DNA of 8,563 bases from Pseudolabrys sp. Lineage in GTDB: Bacteria; Pseudomonadota; Alphaproteobacteria; Rhizobiales; Xanthobacteraceae. Of the stretch, positions 1-5,883 are shown piece after piece (position 1 is the stretch's first letter; each line of letters opens with the position of its first letter). Both the position numbers and the translations under genes were made by a program. The notes below the pieces were generated by a model that was not told the origin of the DNA, ran no database searches, and saw only the letters and a program-made list of their open reading frames with translations. The stretch is taken from contig JAFAQJ010000109.1 of NCBI GenBank assembly GCA_019246455.1, positions 1-8,563 of the forward strand, read 5' to 3'.

Positions 1-81
1 GCTTTGCGGCCGAGCGGCTCGACGTTGGCGCAGGGACGCCGCCCTAAAGCGACCGGCGACTACAAGGCCTGGTCGCCGTAA
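1..81 (+). CDS. Probable C-terminal tail of an unidentified plus-strand gene (partial at left edge)
   Basis: Reading from base 1 in frame 1, 26 codons are open and end in TAA at 79-81. Of these codons, 22 end in G or C, as expected of real coding sequence in a GC-rich genome. The visible peptide is short, basic and without a recognisable motif; it ends in DYKAWSP. The stop lies four bases before the stop of the convergent binding-protein gene, a plausible convergent arrangement. The fragment is too short to assign a family, and a chance open frame in GC-rich DNA is possible. Confidence 0.4.
   Translation, partial: ALRPSGSTLAQGRRPKATGDYKAWSP
54..78. repeat. Inverted repeat (7-bp arms) at the convergent gene ends
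   Basis: The arms CGGCGAC (54-60) and GTCGCCG (72-78) are perfect reverse complements around an 11-base loop. The repeat sits just past the stop of the Bug-type gene on the minus strand, where a terminator would be expected. No T-tract follows on either strand, so a rho-independent terminator is only a weak possibility. It may simply be coding sequence of the left-edge gene. Confidence 0.25.
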
Positions 82-85
82 GTCG

Positions 86-1069
86 CTACTGCGAGCCTTC
101 CAACCCGAGCTGTTTTACGAGCGAGCCCCATTTCTCGCGCTCGGCCGCCAGATATTTTTCTGTCTCGGCAATCGACGGCGGATCGATCGGCAGCAAGCCG
201 ATGTCGGTGACTTTCTTCTTCATTTCCGGATCGGCCATGATCTTGTCCATCTCGGCGTGAAGCCGGTCGATGATCGGCTTCGGCACATCCGAGCGGGCGA
301 ATAACATGTGCCACGACACGGCCTCGAAGCCCGGCGCAGGGGCGGCTTCAGCGAATGTCGGGACATCCGGAAGTTGCGGTAGCCGCGATGAGGTCGTGAC
401 CGCGAGCGCGCGCAGCTTGCCGTCCTTGATCAGGCCCTGCGACGCAGCGACTTCGGCAAAGCTCATGCTGACGTGGCCGGCGGCGACGTCCTGGATCGAT
501 TGCGGCGTACTCTTGTAGGGGACGTGCGTCATGTTGAGCCCGAACTTGCTCTTCATGTATTCGCCCGACAGATGCAGCGCCGTGCCGGCGCCGGGCGATG
601 AAAATGTAAGAGGTGCCGCCGTGCTTTTGCCGAGCGCGATCAGTTCCGGAACAGTTTTCGCCGGCACGCTTGGATCGAGGATGAGAACAAACGGCGCCTT
701 GAGATAATACGAGATCGGCGTGAATTGCTTCACGTCATACGGCACGCTTTTGTAGAGCGTCAGGTTGATCGCCATCGCCGAGGAGGTCGAGACCAACAGG
801 GTGTAACCGTCAGCCGCTTGCGTTGAGACGAACTGCGCTGCGAGCATCAGCGCCGCGCCAGGCTTGTTCTCTACCACGACCGGCTGGCCGAGCGACTTTT
901 GCAACCTGTCGGCATAAAGCCGCACGACGGAGTCAAGACCTGATCCCGGCGCGAGCGGCACGATGATGGTGATCGGTCGGCTCGGATAATCTTGCGCGTG
1001 TGTTCCTAGCGGCCAAACAAATAAGGTGACTGCCGAAACGAAAATCGCGCGTATCCAAGACGTGATCAT
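86..1069 (-). CDS. Bug/TctC-family tripartite tricarboxylate transporter substrate-binding protein
   Basis: Periplasmic solute-binding protein of the Bug (TctC) family, which captures small carboxylated or related ligands. At 327 residues it has the usual family length. Residues 1-25 form a signal peptide with a hydrophobic core around 9-20 and a THA cleavage motif before QDYPSRPI. Family landmarks are the first-strand block RPITIIVPLAPGSGLD (31-46), VVENKPGAA (65-73), SSPGAGTALHLSGE (157-170), HVPYKSTPQSIQDVAAG (182-198), the LAVTTSSRLPQLPDVPTFAEA block (222-242) and a C-terminal W314. The start is supported by a GGGAG ribosome binding site just upstream. No TctA or TctB membrane subunit is visible, so it is an orphan here, as many Bug proteins are. 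The ligand cannot be read from the sequence. Confidence 0.93.
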   Translation of the reverse strand: MITSWIRAIFVSAVTLFVWPLGTHAQDYPSRPITIIVPLAPGSGLDSVVRLYADRLQKSLGQPVVVENKPGAALMLAAQFVSTQAADGYTLLVSTSSAMAINLTLYKSVPYDVKQFTPISYYLKAPFVLILDPSVPAKTVPELIALGKSTAAPLTFSSPGAGTALHLSGEYMKSKFGLNMTHVPYKSTPQSIQDVAAGHVSMSFAEVAASQGLIKDGKLRALAVTTSSRLPQLPDVPTFAEAAPAPGFEAVSWHMLFARSDVPKPIIDRLHAEMDKIMADPEMKKKVTDIGLLPIDPPSIAETEKYLAAEREKWGSLVKQLGLEGSQ

Positions 1070-1079
1070 TAGCGCTCCC

Positions 1080-1116
1080 TATTTTTGCCTCCGCGCCCGC
1101 GGAAGCCTTATTTTTG
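1080..1116. promoter_or_regulatory. Possible operator: GC-rich inverted repeat framed by TATTTTTG direct repeats
   Basis: In the leader of the Bug-type gene, a perfect inverted repeat TCCGCG-CC-CGCGGA (1090-1103) is flanked by two identical 8-base copies of TATTTTTG, starting at 1080 and 1109. The block lies 11 to 47 bases upstream of the Bug start and between two divergent genes. A regulator site is an inference; no regulator gene is adjacent. Confidence 0.25.
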
Positions 1117-1143
1117 TCCCGTCAGAATGCAGTTTCTGATTAT
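1114..1143 (+). promoter_or_regulatory. Candidate sigma-70-like promoter for the DUF2155 gene
   Basis: TTGTCC (1114-1119) and GATTAT (1138-1143) are separated by 18 bases, each matching the consensus hexamer at four of six positions. It points toward the DUF2155 gene and would leave an untranslated leader of roughly 110 bases, which contains the small inverted repeat CCTGA-TG-TCAGG (1218-1229). This is a weak match that GC-rich genomes produce by chance; no better candidate was seen in the gap. Confidence 0.25.
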
Positions 1144-1262
1144 CGCCGACAAGGCGGTTGGTGGCGCGCGCCCTTTCCCCGCCGCAATCGCCGTGTTAAC
1201 CGGACGCTTAGTGCCGTCCTGATGTCAGGCAACAGGCATGGCCGCGGGGCCGACCGATTTTC

Positions 1263-2243
1263 ATGGCAAGATTGATCTTCGCAGTCGTTGTGGGCGCGAC
1301 GCTGGCACTAGCCGCGCCGGCGCTCGCGCAGTTCGGTTCGATTTTCTCCGATCCGCCGCCGCGACCACCCGGCAATGTGCCGCAACGCGGCGCCGCTCCC
1401 CCGCCACCGCGGAATTTCCCGACCAATCGAAATGCTCCGCCGCAGCAGGAGCCGATGGACGATCAGGACGACGAGGCTGACGATCAGCCGCCGCCGCCAC
1501 AGGCATTGCCGCGTGGCGGGCAGCCCCCTCAAGCGCAGCAGCAACAGCCTGCGGGCATCCGCCGCAGTATCGAAGGCGTTCAGTCGCAACCCCTGGCTCC
1601 ACCACCGGGCGCTCCGGCGGTGCCGCTCGATGCCAATGCGCCCGCCGCTCCAGCCGCCGCGCCATCGGCGCAGCAAGCGGCGCCCGCACAGACACTACCG
1701 CCGGGCCAGCGCCAGCCACGTGGTGCACCGCCGCAACCAGCCAATACTGCGCCACAGCCGGGCGATGAGATTGTCGTGCAGCCACCGGAGCAGAAGATCG
1801 CCAACCCGACGGCGGTGTTCTCGGGGCTCGACAAAATCACCGGGCGCACCATCAGCTTCGATGTTGCGATCAACGAAACGGTGCAGTTCGGCGCACTGCA
1901 GGTGACGCCACGAGCATGCTATTCACGGCCGCCAACCGAGACACCCAACACCGACGCATTCGTCGCCATCGATGAAGTGACGTTGCAAGGCGAGGTGCGC
2001 CGGATCTTCACGGGGTGGATGTTCGCGGCGAGTCCGGGCCTCCACGCGGTCGAGCATCCGGTCTACGATGTATGGCTGACGGACTGCAAAGGCGGCGCAC
2101 CCGCAGTTGCCGAAGTACCGCCTGAACAACCGGCGGCAAAGCCGGCAGCGCAAAAACCGTCTCCATCCAAACCCACGCAACCGCCGCCACAACAGCGCCG
2201 TACACAACAGCAAGCGCCAAATTTCCTCTCGCCGTTTCGCTAG
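1263..2243 (+). CDS. Secreted DUF2155 domain protein with long Pro/Gln/Ala-rich linker
   Basis: Protein of 326 residues with three parts. Residues 1-22 are a signal peptide (hydrophobic 4-18, cleavage after ALA), so it is exported. Residues 23 to about 178 are low-complexity, rich in Pro, Gln and Ala, with an acidic patch at 66-74. The folded part is the DUF2155 domain at about 181-276, running from [15 protein letters not shown] through [12 protein letters not shown] and DAFVAIDEV to [26 protein letters not shown]. Two conserved cysteines, C219 and C275, could form a disulfide in the periplasm. A second Pro/Gln/Lys-rich tail (277-326) follows. The domain is known from Alphaproteobacteria but its function is unknown to me; the position next to aat is one I recall from relatives. 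The ribosome binding site is weak (GGGG about 17 bases upstream). The disordered segments may span the periplasm or contact peptidoglycan, which is inference. Confidence 0.88.
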   Translation: MARLIFAVVVGATLALAAPALAQFGSIFSDPPPRPPGNVPQRGAAPPPPRNFPTNRNAPPQQEPMDDQDDEADDQPPPPQALPRGGQPPQAQQQQPAGIRRSIEGVQSQPLAPPPGAPAVPLDANAPAAPAAAPSAQQAAPAQTLPPGQRQPRGAPPQPANTAPQPGDEIVVQPPEQKIANPTAVFSGLDKITGRTISFDVAINETVQFGALQVTPRACYSRPPTETPNTDAFVAIDEVTLQGEVRRIFTGWMFAASPGLHAVEHPVYDVWLTDCKGGAPAVAEVPPEQPAAKPAAQKPSPSKPTQPPPQQRRTQQQAPNFLSPFR

Positions 2244-2908
2244 GCTTTGCGCAACCGCGCGAGTGCTTCGACGCCGCTCACGATACGCGGCAGCGCGTGG
2301 AAATCGGCTTCGCCGATCAGCGCACTTTCCAACAACTTATGATATCGCAGCTGCGGCACCTCGATGGCGCCGAATGTCTTTAGATGGTCGGTAACGAACT
2401 GCGTATCGAGCAAGTCGTAGCCGCCAGCTCTCAACCGCGCCACGAGATGGACCAGGGCAACCTTTGAGGCGTCGCGCGCGATATGAAACATGCTTTCGCC
2501 GAAGAACACGCGGCCGAGTGAGACGCCATAAAGTCCGCCAACCAGCCGCGCTCCGTCGTAAGCTTCAACGCTGTGACAGTGGCCTGCTTCGTGAAGTCTG
2601 CGATAAAGGCTACGAATGCGCCCGTTGATCCAGGTGCGCGAGCGGCCTACCGCCGGTGCCGCGCAGCCGTCGATGACGGCGTCGAAATCGCGATCGATAT
2701 CGATGGTGAAGCGGTCGGAGCGCACGGTGCGCGCCAATCGTACCGGCACATGAAACCCGTAGAGCGGAAAGATGCCGCGCTGTTCTGGTTCCACCCAATA
2801 GAGCGTCGGGTCGTCGGCACTTTCGGCCATCGGAAAGATGCCGCAGGCATAGGCTTTGAGCAGAACCTCCGGCGTGATTTCGACGAACGGGTTGTCGCGA
2901 TTGGCCAT
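2240..2908 (-). CDS. aat: Leucyl/phenylalanyl-tRNA--protein transferase
   Basis: Cytoplasmic aminoacyl-transferase that moves Leu or Phe from charged tRNA onto proteins with N-terminal Arg or Lys, marking them for ClpS/ClpAP degradation (N-end rule). At 222 residues it fits the short alphaproteobacterial form. Recognisable blocks are [20 protein letters not shown] (11-30), [13 protein letters not shown] (37-49), TWIN (92-95), [12 protein letters not shown] (106-117), the core [20 protein letters not shown] (122-141) and [20 protein letters not shown] (166-185). E138, M140, D168 and Q170 correspond to E156, M158, D186 and Q188 of the E. coli enzyme. I chose ATG at 2908; an in-frame TTG at 2923 would add five residues, and neither has a strong ribosome binding site. 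Its TAG overlaps the stop of the convergent DUF2155 gene. Confidence 0.95.
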   Translation of the reverse strand: MANRDNPFVEITPEVLLKAYACGIFPMAESADDPTLYWVEPEQRGIFPLYGFHVPVRLARTVRSDRFTIDIDRDFDAVIDGCAAPAVGRSRTWINGRIRSLYRRLHEAGHCHSVEAYDGARLVGGLYGVSLGRVFFGESMFHIARDASKVALVHLVARLRAGGYDLLDTQFVTDHLKTFGAIEVPQLRYHKLLESALIGEADFHALPRIVSGVEALARLRKA

Positions 2909-2992
2909 GCGGGCGTGATCCAAACGTCGGCGAATATCTAAGCCATCGAAACCGGCTTGGGGAGGCTGTTAACGCCGTCCTTACTATATCGG

Positions 2993-3005
2993 CGGCAAAT
3001 TGCCG
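2993..3005. promoter_or_regulatory. Inverted repeat CGGCAA-A-TTGCCG between aat and the response regulator
   Basis: A perfect 6-1-6 inverted repeat in the divergent gap. On the minus strand it lies just upstream of TATAGT (2988-2983), a five-of-six match to a -10 box that could serve aat, though no convincing -35 accompanies it. On the plus strand it lies 7 bases upstream of the stress-type promoter of the response regulator. It could be an operator for either gene; no regulator can be named. Confidence 0.25.
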
Positions 3006-3011
3006 AAAGTT

Positions 3012-3036
3012 TGAACACAAAGCGGTCCTGCACGTT
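3012..3036 (+). promoter_or_regulatory. EcfG-type (general stress response) promoter candidate for the response regulator
   Basis: TGAAC (3012-3016), 16 bases, then CGTT (3033-3036). The established alphaproteobacterial EcfG pattern is GGAAC-N16/17-CGTT, so this has one mismatch, at the first base. Transcription would begin near 3042, leaving a leader of about 23 bases that contains the strong ribosome binding site GGGGAGG (3051-3057). The geometry is right, and a second, perfect match lies elsewhere in the window; the mismatch lowers certainty. Confidence 0.5.
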
Positions 3037-3064
3037 GCCCTGCGCAAACCGGGGAGGCGTCATC

Positions 3065-3448
3065 ATGGGATACGCGGCTATGCCGGGGAAAGTTCTGCTG
3101 GTCGAAGATGAGGTGTTGATCAGCGGGCTCGTCGCCGAAGCGCTGAGCGATGAAGGTTTCGAGGTTTTTGCGGTCGAAACGGCCGACGCGGCGCTCACTT
3201 ACTTACAAACGGGCGGAGACGCCGACGTGCTGTTCACCGATATCAATCTGCCAGGCGAGATCGACGGTGCAGCGCTGGCGGTCGAGGCTCGCAAACTGCG
3301 TCCGGAATTGCCGATCGTCTACACGTCAGGCCGTTTTATTGCTGCAGAAGTGGCGCCACTCGTGCCACGCTCGGTATTTGTCGCCAAGCCCTACGATCCG
3401 CTCGAGGTTTGCACGCTGATCAGCCGGCTGACGCCGACACATCACTGA
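3065..3448 (+). CDS. Single-domain response regulator (stand-alone receiver domain)
   Basis: A 127-residue receiver domain with no output domain, so it likely acts by protein contact or as a phosphate-relay member. Visible features are the acidic pocket E14-D15 in LLVEDE, the phospho-acceptor D59 in LFTDINLPGEIDG, the switch residues T87/S88 in VYTSGR, and the conserved K108 in AKPY. All catalytic residues are present, so it should be phosphorylatable. The start at 3065 is supported by GGGGAGG seven bases upstream; upstream in-frame TTG codons and the internal ATG at 3080 are less likely. No histidine kinase gene is in the window, so its partner is unknown. It is the only plus-strand gene between aat and accC, and a candidate EcfG-type promoter sits in front. 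It lacks the ATG residues of the FATGUY receivers linked to general stress signalling, so membership there is not supported by that motif. Confidence 0.93.
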   Translation: MGYAAMPGKVLLVEDEVLISGLVAEALSDEGFEVFAVETADAALTYLQTGGDADVLFTDINLPGEIDGAALAVEARKLRPELPIVYTSGRFIAAEVAPLVPRSVFVAKPYDPLEVCTLISRLTPTHH

Positions 3449-3461
3449 GCGAACGCTCAGT
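3444..3461. terminator. Palindrome embracing the stop codons of the response regulator and accC
   Basis: ACTGAGCG-AA-CGCTCAGT is a perfect 18-base inverted repeat. Its left arm contains the TGA of the response regulator (3446-3448) and its right arm contains the TGA of accC (3457-3459, minus strand). It is the only spacer (8 bases) between these convergent genes. As RNA it could fold to a stem of about 7 pairs on either strand, but no T-tract follows, so it would be at best a weak bidirectional terminator or a 3'-end protecting hairpin. Confidence 0.4.
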
Positions 3462-4809
3462 CATCCATGCCGCCTTGGGCGAGGAAGTGCTCGAGCCAGT
3501 GGATGTGATAGTTACCGTCGATAATGTCCTTTTCGCGCACCAACGCGCGGAATAAAGGTGCGGTGGTGTCGATGCCATCGACCACGAGCTCGTCGAGCGC
3601 GCGTTTAAGCCGCATCAGACATTCCTGCCGACTCTTGCCATGGACGATCAGCTTGCCGACCAATGAATCGTAGAACGGTGGGATCGTGTAGCCTTGGTAC
3701 ACCGCCGAATCCATGCGCACGCCTAAGCCGCCCGCCGGGTGGTAATGGACGATCTTGCCCGGCGACGGACGGAAGCTCACGGGATTTTCCGCGTTGATGC
3801 GGCATTCGATGGCGTGACCACGAAATTCGATATCGCTCTGCTTCATTGCCAAGGTCGCGCCGGCTGCAACACGAATCTGTTCGAAGATCAGATCGATATC
3901 GGTGATCATTTCCGTCACCGGGTGCTCGACTTGGATGCGCGTGTTCATTTCGATGAAATAGAATTCGCCGTCCTCGAACAGAAACTCGACTGTTCCGACG
4001 CCGAGATAAGACAGCTCGCGCATCGCTTTGGCGACCGTCTCCCCGATCTTGTCTCGGACGCCGGCGTTGAGCGCTGGCGAGGGGCCTTCCTCCCAGACTT
4101 TCTGGTGGCGCCGTTGCAGCGAGCAGTCGCGCTCGCCAAGGTGAACGGCGTTGCCTTTCCCGTCGCCGAGCACTTGAATCTCGATATGGCGGGGCTTAGT
4201 CAGATACTTCTCTAGATAAACGGCGTCGTCGCCGAACGCAGCTTTCGCCTCCGCGCGGGCAGTCGACAGCGCCGAGGATAACTCCTCGGCGCTTTTGGCG
4301 ACCTTCATCCCGCGTCCACCGCCACCAGCCGCGGCTTTCACGAGTACCGGAAAGCCGATCTCCCTGGCGATGCGGATCGCTTCGACGTCAGACGAGACGC
4401 CGCCTTCCGAGCCAGGGACCACCGGAATGCCGAGACGCCGCGCGGTGCGCTTCGCCTCGATCTTATCGCCCATGGTGCGGATATGCTCGGCCTTCGGGCC
4501 GATAAAATCGATGTTATGGTCGTTCAGAATTTCGGCGAAACGCGCGTTCTCGGACAGAAAGCCATAACCAGGATGCACAGCATCCGCGCCTGTGATTTCG
4601 CAGGCGGCGAGAATAGCGGGCACATTAAGGTAGCTGTCTTTCGCCGCCGCCGGGCCGATGCAGACGCTCTCGTCGGCGAACCGTACATGCATGGCCTCGG
4701 CGTCCGCAGTCGAATGAACCGCGACGGTTGGAATGCCGAGCTCCTTGCAGGCGCGAATGACCCGCATGGCGATCTCGCCGCGATTGGCGATGAGAATCTT
4801 ATCGAACAT
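3457..4809 (-). CDS. accC: Acetyl-CoA carboxylase, biotin carboxylase subunit
   Basis: Catalyses ATP-dependent carboxylation of the biotin carried by AccB, the first half-reaction of acetyl-CoA carboxylase in fatty acid synthesis. It is full length at 450 residues. It has an N-terminal domain (KILIANRGEIAMRVIRA, 4-20), an ATP-grasp domain with the glycine-rich loop KAAAGGGGRGMK (158-169), and a C-terminal domain. Residues matching E. coli catalytic positions are K116, K158, H208, K237, E275, E287, R291, Q293, E295 and R337. The block IEMNTRIQVEHPVTE (286-300) is intact. GGAG about eight bases before the ATG supports the start. It lies 27 bases after accB and ends the aroQ-accB-accC run. The carboxyltransferase genes accA and accD are not in the window. 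Confidence 0.98.
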   Translation of the reverse strand: MFDKILIANRGEIAMRVIRACKELGIPTVAVHSTADAEAMHVRFADESVCIGPAAAKDSYLNVPAILAACEITGADAVHPGYGFLSENARFAEILNDHNIDFIGPKAEHIRTMGDKIEAKRTARRLGIPVVPGSEGGVSSDVEAIRIAREIGFPVLVKAAAGGGGRGMKVAKSAEELSSALSTARAEAKAAFGDDAVYLEKYLTKPRHIEIQVLGDGKGNAVHLGERDCSLQRRHQKVWEEGPSPALNAGVRDKIGETVAKAMRELSYLGVGTVEFLFEDGEFYFIEMNTRIQVEHPVTEMITDIDLIFEQIRVAAGATLAMKQSDIEFRGHAIECRINAENPVSFRPSPGKIVHYHPAGGLGVRMDSAVYQGYTIPPFYDSLVGKLIVHGKSRQECLMRLKRALDELVVDGIDTTAPLFRALVREKDIIDGNYHIHWLEHFLAQGGMDD

Positions 4810-4836
4810 GACGACTGCTCCGGCGAACGCGGGCGG

Positions 4837-5307
4837 TCATTCGATGATCACGAGCGGCTCGCCGAATTCGACCGGCCGGCCGTCTTCGAACAGAATTTGC
4901 GAGACGGTGCCGGCGCGCGGCGCCGGAATCTGGTTCATCGTTTTCATAGCCTCAATGATGAGGAGGGTATCGCCGGCTTTTACGCGGCTACCCACCTCGA
5001 CATAGGGCTTGGCGCCCGGCTCGGAGGCTGCGTAGGCGGTGCCCACCATCGGCGACACCACGACGCCGGGGTGCTTGGCCGGATCGGGGGCTTTCGGCGC
5101 GGCTTCGACAGCCCGCGGCGTCGGCACCGCGGCCTGAGCCGCTGCAACGGGCGCTGGCGACGCGGCGACAGCTGCGCCACGCGCGACGCGTAGACGGCGG
5201 CCGTCCTGTTCGATCTCGATCTCGGTTAGCCCGGTTTCGTCGAGCAGCTTCGCCAGCTCGAGGATGACGTCGCGGTCGATGGACGTTTTCTTCGGCTCTT
5301 TTGCCAT
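4837..5307 (-). CDS. accB: Acetyl-CoA carboxylase biotin carboxyl carrier protein
   Basis: Carries biotin between AccC and the AccAD carboxyltransferase. The 156 residues have the classic layout. An N-terminal segment (1 to about 43, [30 protein letters not shown]) is followed by a flexible Ala/Pro-rich linker (about 44-78). The biotinyl domain (about 80-156) contains EAMKTMN, with K122 as the biotinylated lysine. A thumb-like insertion (about 94-103) is present, as in E. coli AccB. It starts only three bases after the aroQ stop and is followed by accC after 27 bases, so the three genes are almost certainly co-transcribed and may be translationally coupled. The ribosome binding site lies inside the 3' end of aroQ and is weak. 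Confidence 0.98.
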   Translation of the reverse strand: MAKEPKKTSIDRDVILELAKLLDETGLTEIEIEQDGRRLRVARGAAVAASPAPVAAAQAAVPTPRAVEAAPKAPDPAKHPGVVVSPMVGTAYAASEPGAKPYVEVGSRVKAGDTLLIIEAMKTMNQIPAPRAGTVSQILFEDGRPVEFGEPLVIIE

Positions 5308-5310
5308 GCT

Positions 5311-5772
5311 CTAGCTTTTCGCCTTTGTCTTCACGCCAACAAGGCCGGCCATGCGCGTAATCGCCAGAGCATAGCCCTCGACGCCGAGTCCCGCGATCAC
5401 CCCAGTTGCGGCCTTGGAGATATACGAATTGTGCCGGAAACTTTCGCGGCGGTGAATATTGCTGATGTGCACTTCGATCACCGGCATCTTCACGGCGAGC
5501 AGCGCATCGAGGATCGCGATCGACGTCGTAGTGTAGCCCGCCGGATTGATGACGATGCCAACCGCCTTCTTGAAGAAGGCTTCCTGAATCCAATCGACCA
5601 GTTCGCCCTCGCGATTGGTTTGACGAAATACGACGTCCAATCCGGCAGACTTCGCGGTTGCGCGACACAGCTTCTCGACATCGGCGAGCGTCGCGCTGCC
5701 ATAGGTTTCCGGCTCGCGCGTGCCGAGCATATTGAGATTGGGTCCGTTAAGAACGTAGATCGTCTTCGCCAT
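5311..5772 (-). CDS. aroQ: Type II 3-dehydroquinate dehydratase
   Basis: Converts 3-dehydroquinate to 3-dehydroshikimate, the third step of the shikimate pathway, as a dodecameric cytoplasmic enzyme. Length 153 is typical. Visible motifs are [18 protein letters not shown] (8-25), with the catalytic Y24 and loop R19, [12 protein letters not shown] (51-62), [13 protein letters not shown] (75-87), and [14 protein letters not shown] (100-113) with H102 and R113. First gene of aroQ-accB-accC, a linkage I know from several Alphaproteobacteria. The gap upstream separates it from the ligase gene, contains a candidate promoter and a GC-rich hairpin, and is the likely site of operon initiation. The ribosome binding site (AGGCGG, about 11 bases from ATG) is imperfect. 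Confidence 0.97.
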   Translation of the reverse strand: MAKTIYVLNGPNLNMLGTREPETYGSATLADVEKLCRATAKSAGLDVVFRQTNREGELVDWIQEAFFKKAVGIVINPAGYTTTSIAILDALLAVKMPVIEVHISNIHRRESFRHNSYISKAATGVIAGLGVEGYALAITRMAGLVGVKTKAKS

Positions 5773-5794
5773 CGCCCGGCTGACCGCCTGCTAC

Positions 5795-5812
5795 GGCGCC
5801 GGCTGCGGCGCC
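5795..5812 (-). promoter_or_regulatory. GC-rich hairpin in the aroQ leader
   Basis: GGCGCCG (5795-5801) and CGGCGCC (5806-5812) form a perfect 7-base-pair stem with a four-base loop, 22 bases upstream of the aroQ start. With no T-tract it is not a standard terminator. It could influence ribosome access or mRNA stability, or be the terminator-like end of upstream read-through. The function is not known. Confidence 0.3.
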
Positions 5813-5835
5813 AAGATTCAAAAATAGTGGCTGGC

Positions 5836-5864
5836 TTTATAGGTGGCCTTGCAAGGGGAGGGAA
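5836..5864 (-). promoter_or_regulatory. Candidate promoter of the aroQ-accB-accC operon
   Basis: On the minus strand, TTCCCT (5864-5859) and TATAAA (5841-5836) are 17 bases apart. The -10 is a good match, the -35 matches only three of six. It lies in the 111-base gap after the ligase stop, so the operon probably has its own start here. The AT content of this stretch is higher than that of its surroundings. Confidence 0.35.
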
Positions 5865-5883
5865 GTCTAAACGGCGGGATACC

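Noticed and set aside
1261..1785. Long minus-strand and alternative-frame open frames inside the DUF2155 gene (also 1308-1676 and 1375-1905)
   Set aside because: They overlap a gene with a signal peptide and a recognisable domain; their Arg/His/Ala-rich translations are typical shadows of GC-rich, low-complexity coding sequence.
2957..3064. Upstream TTG start of the response regulator
   Set aside because: It would include the promoter and ribosome binding site region in the protein; the receiver fold begins just after the ATG at 3065.
4084..4101. Trp in the AccC block HQKVWEEGPSP, where E. coli has Val
   Set aside because: I recall this form as usual in Rhizobiales biotin carboxylases, and all catalytic residues are intact, so it is lineage variation.
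4483..5193. Plus-strand open frame of 236 codons across accC and accB
   Set aside because: It is antisense to two unmistakable core genes, crosses their junction, and has no family-like motif.
4988..5668. Minus-strand open frame of 226 codons across accB and aroQ
   Set aside because: It is an alternative frame of two certain genes, rich in Arg and without motifs.
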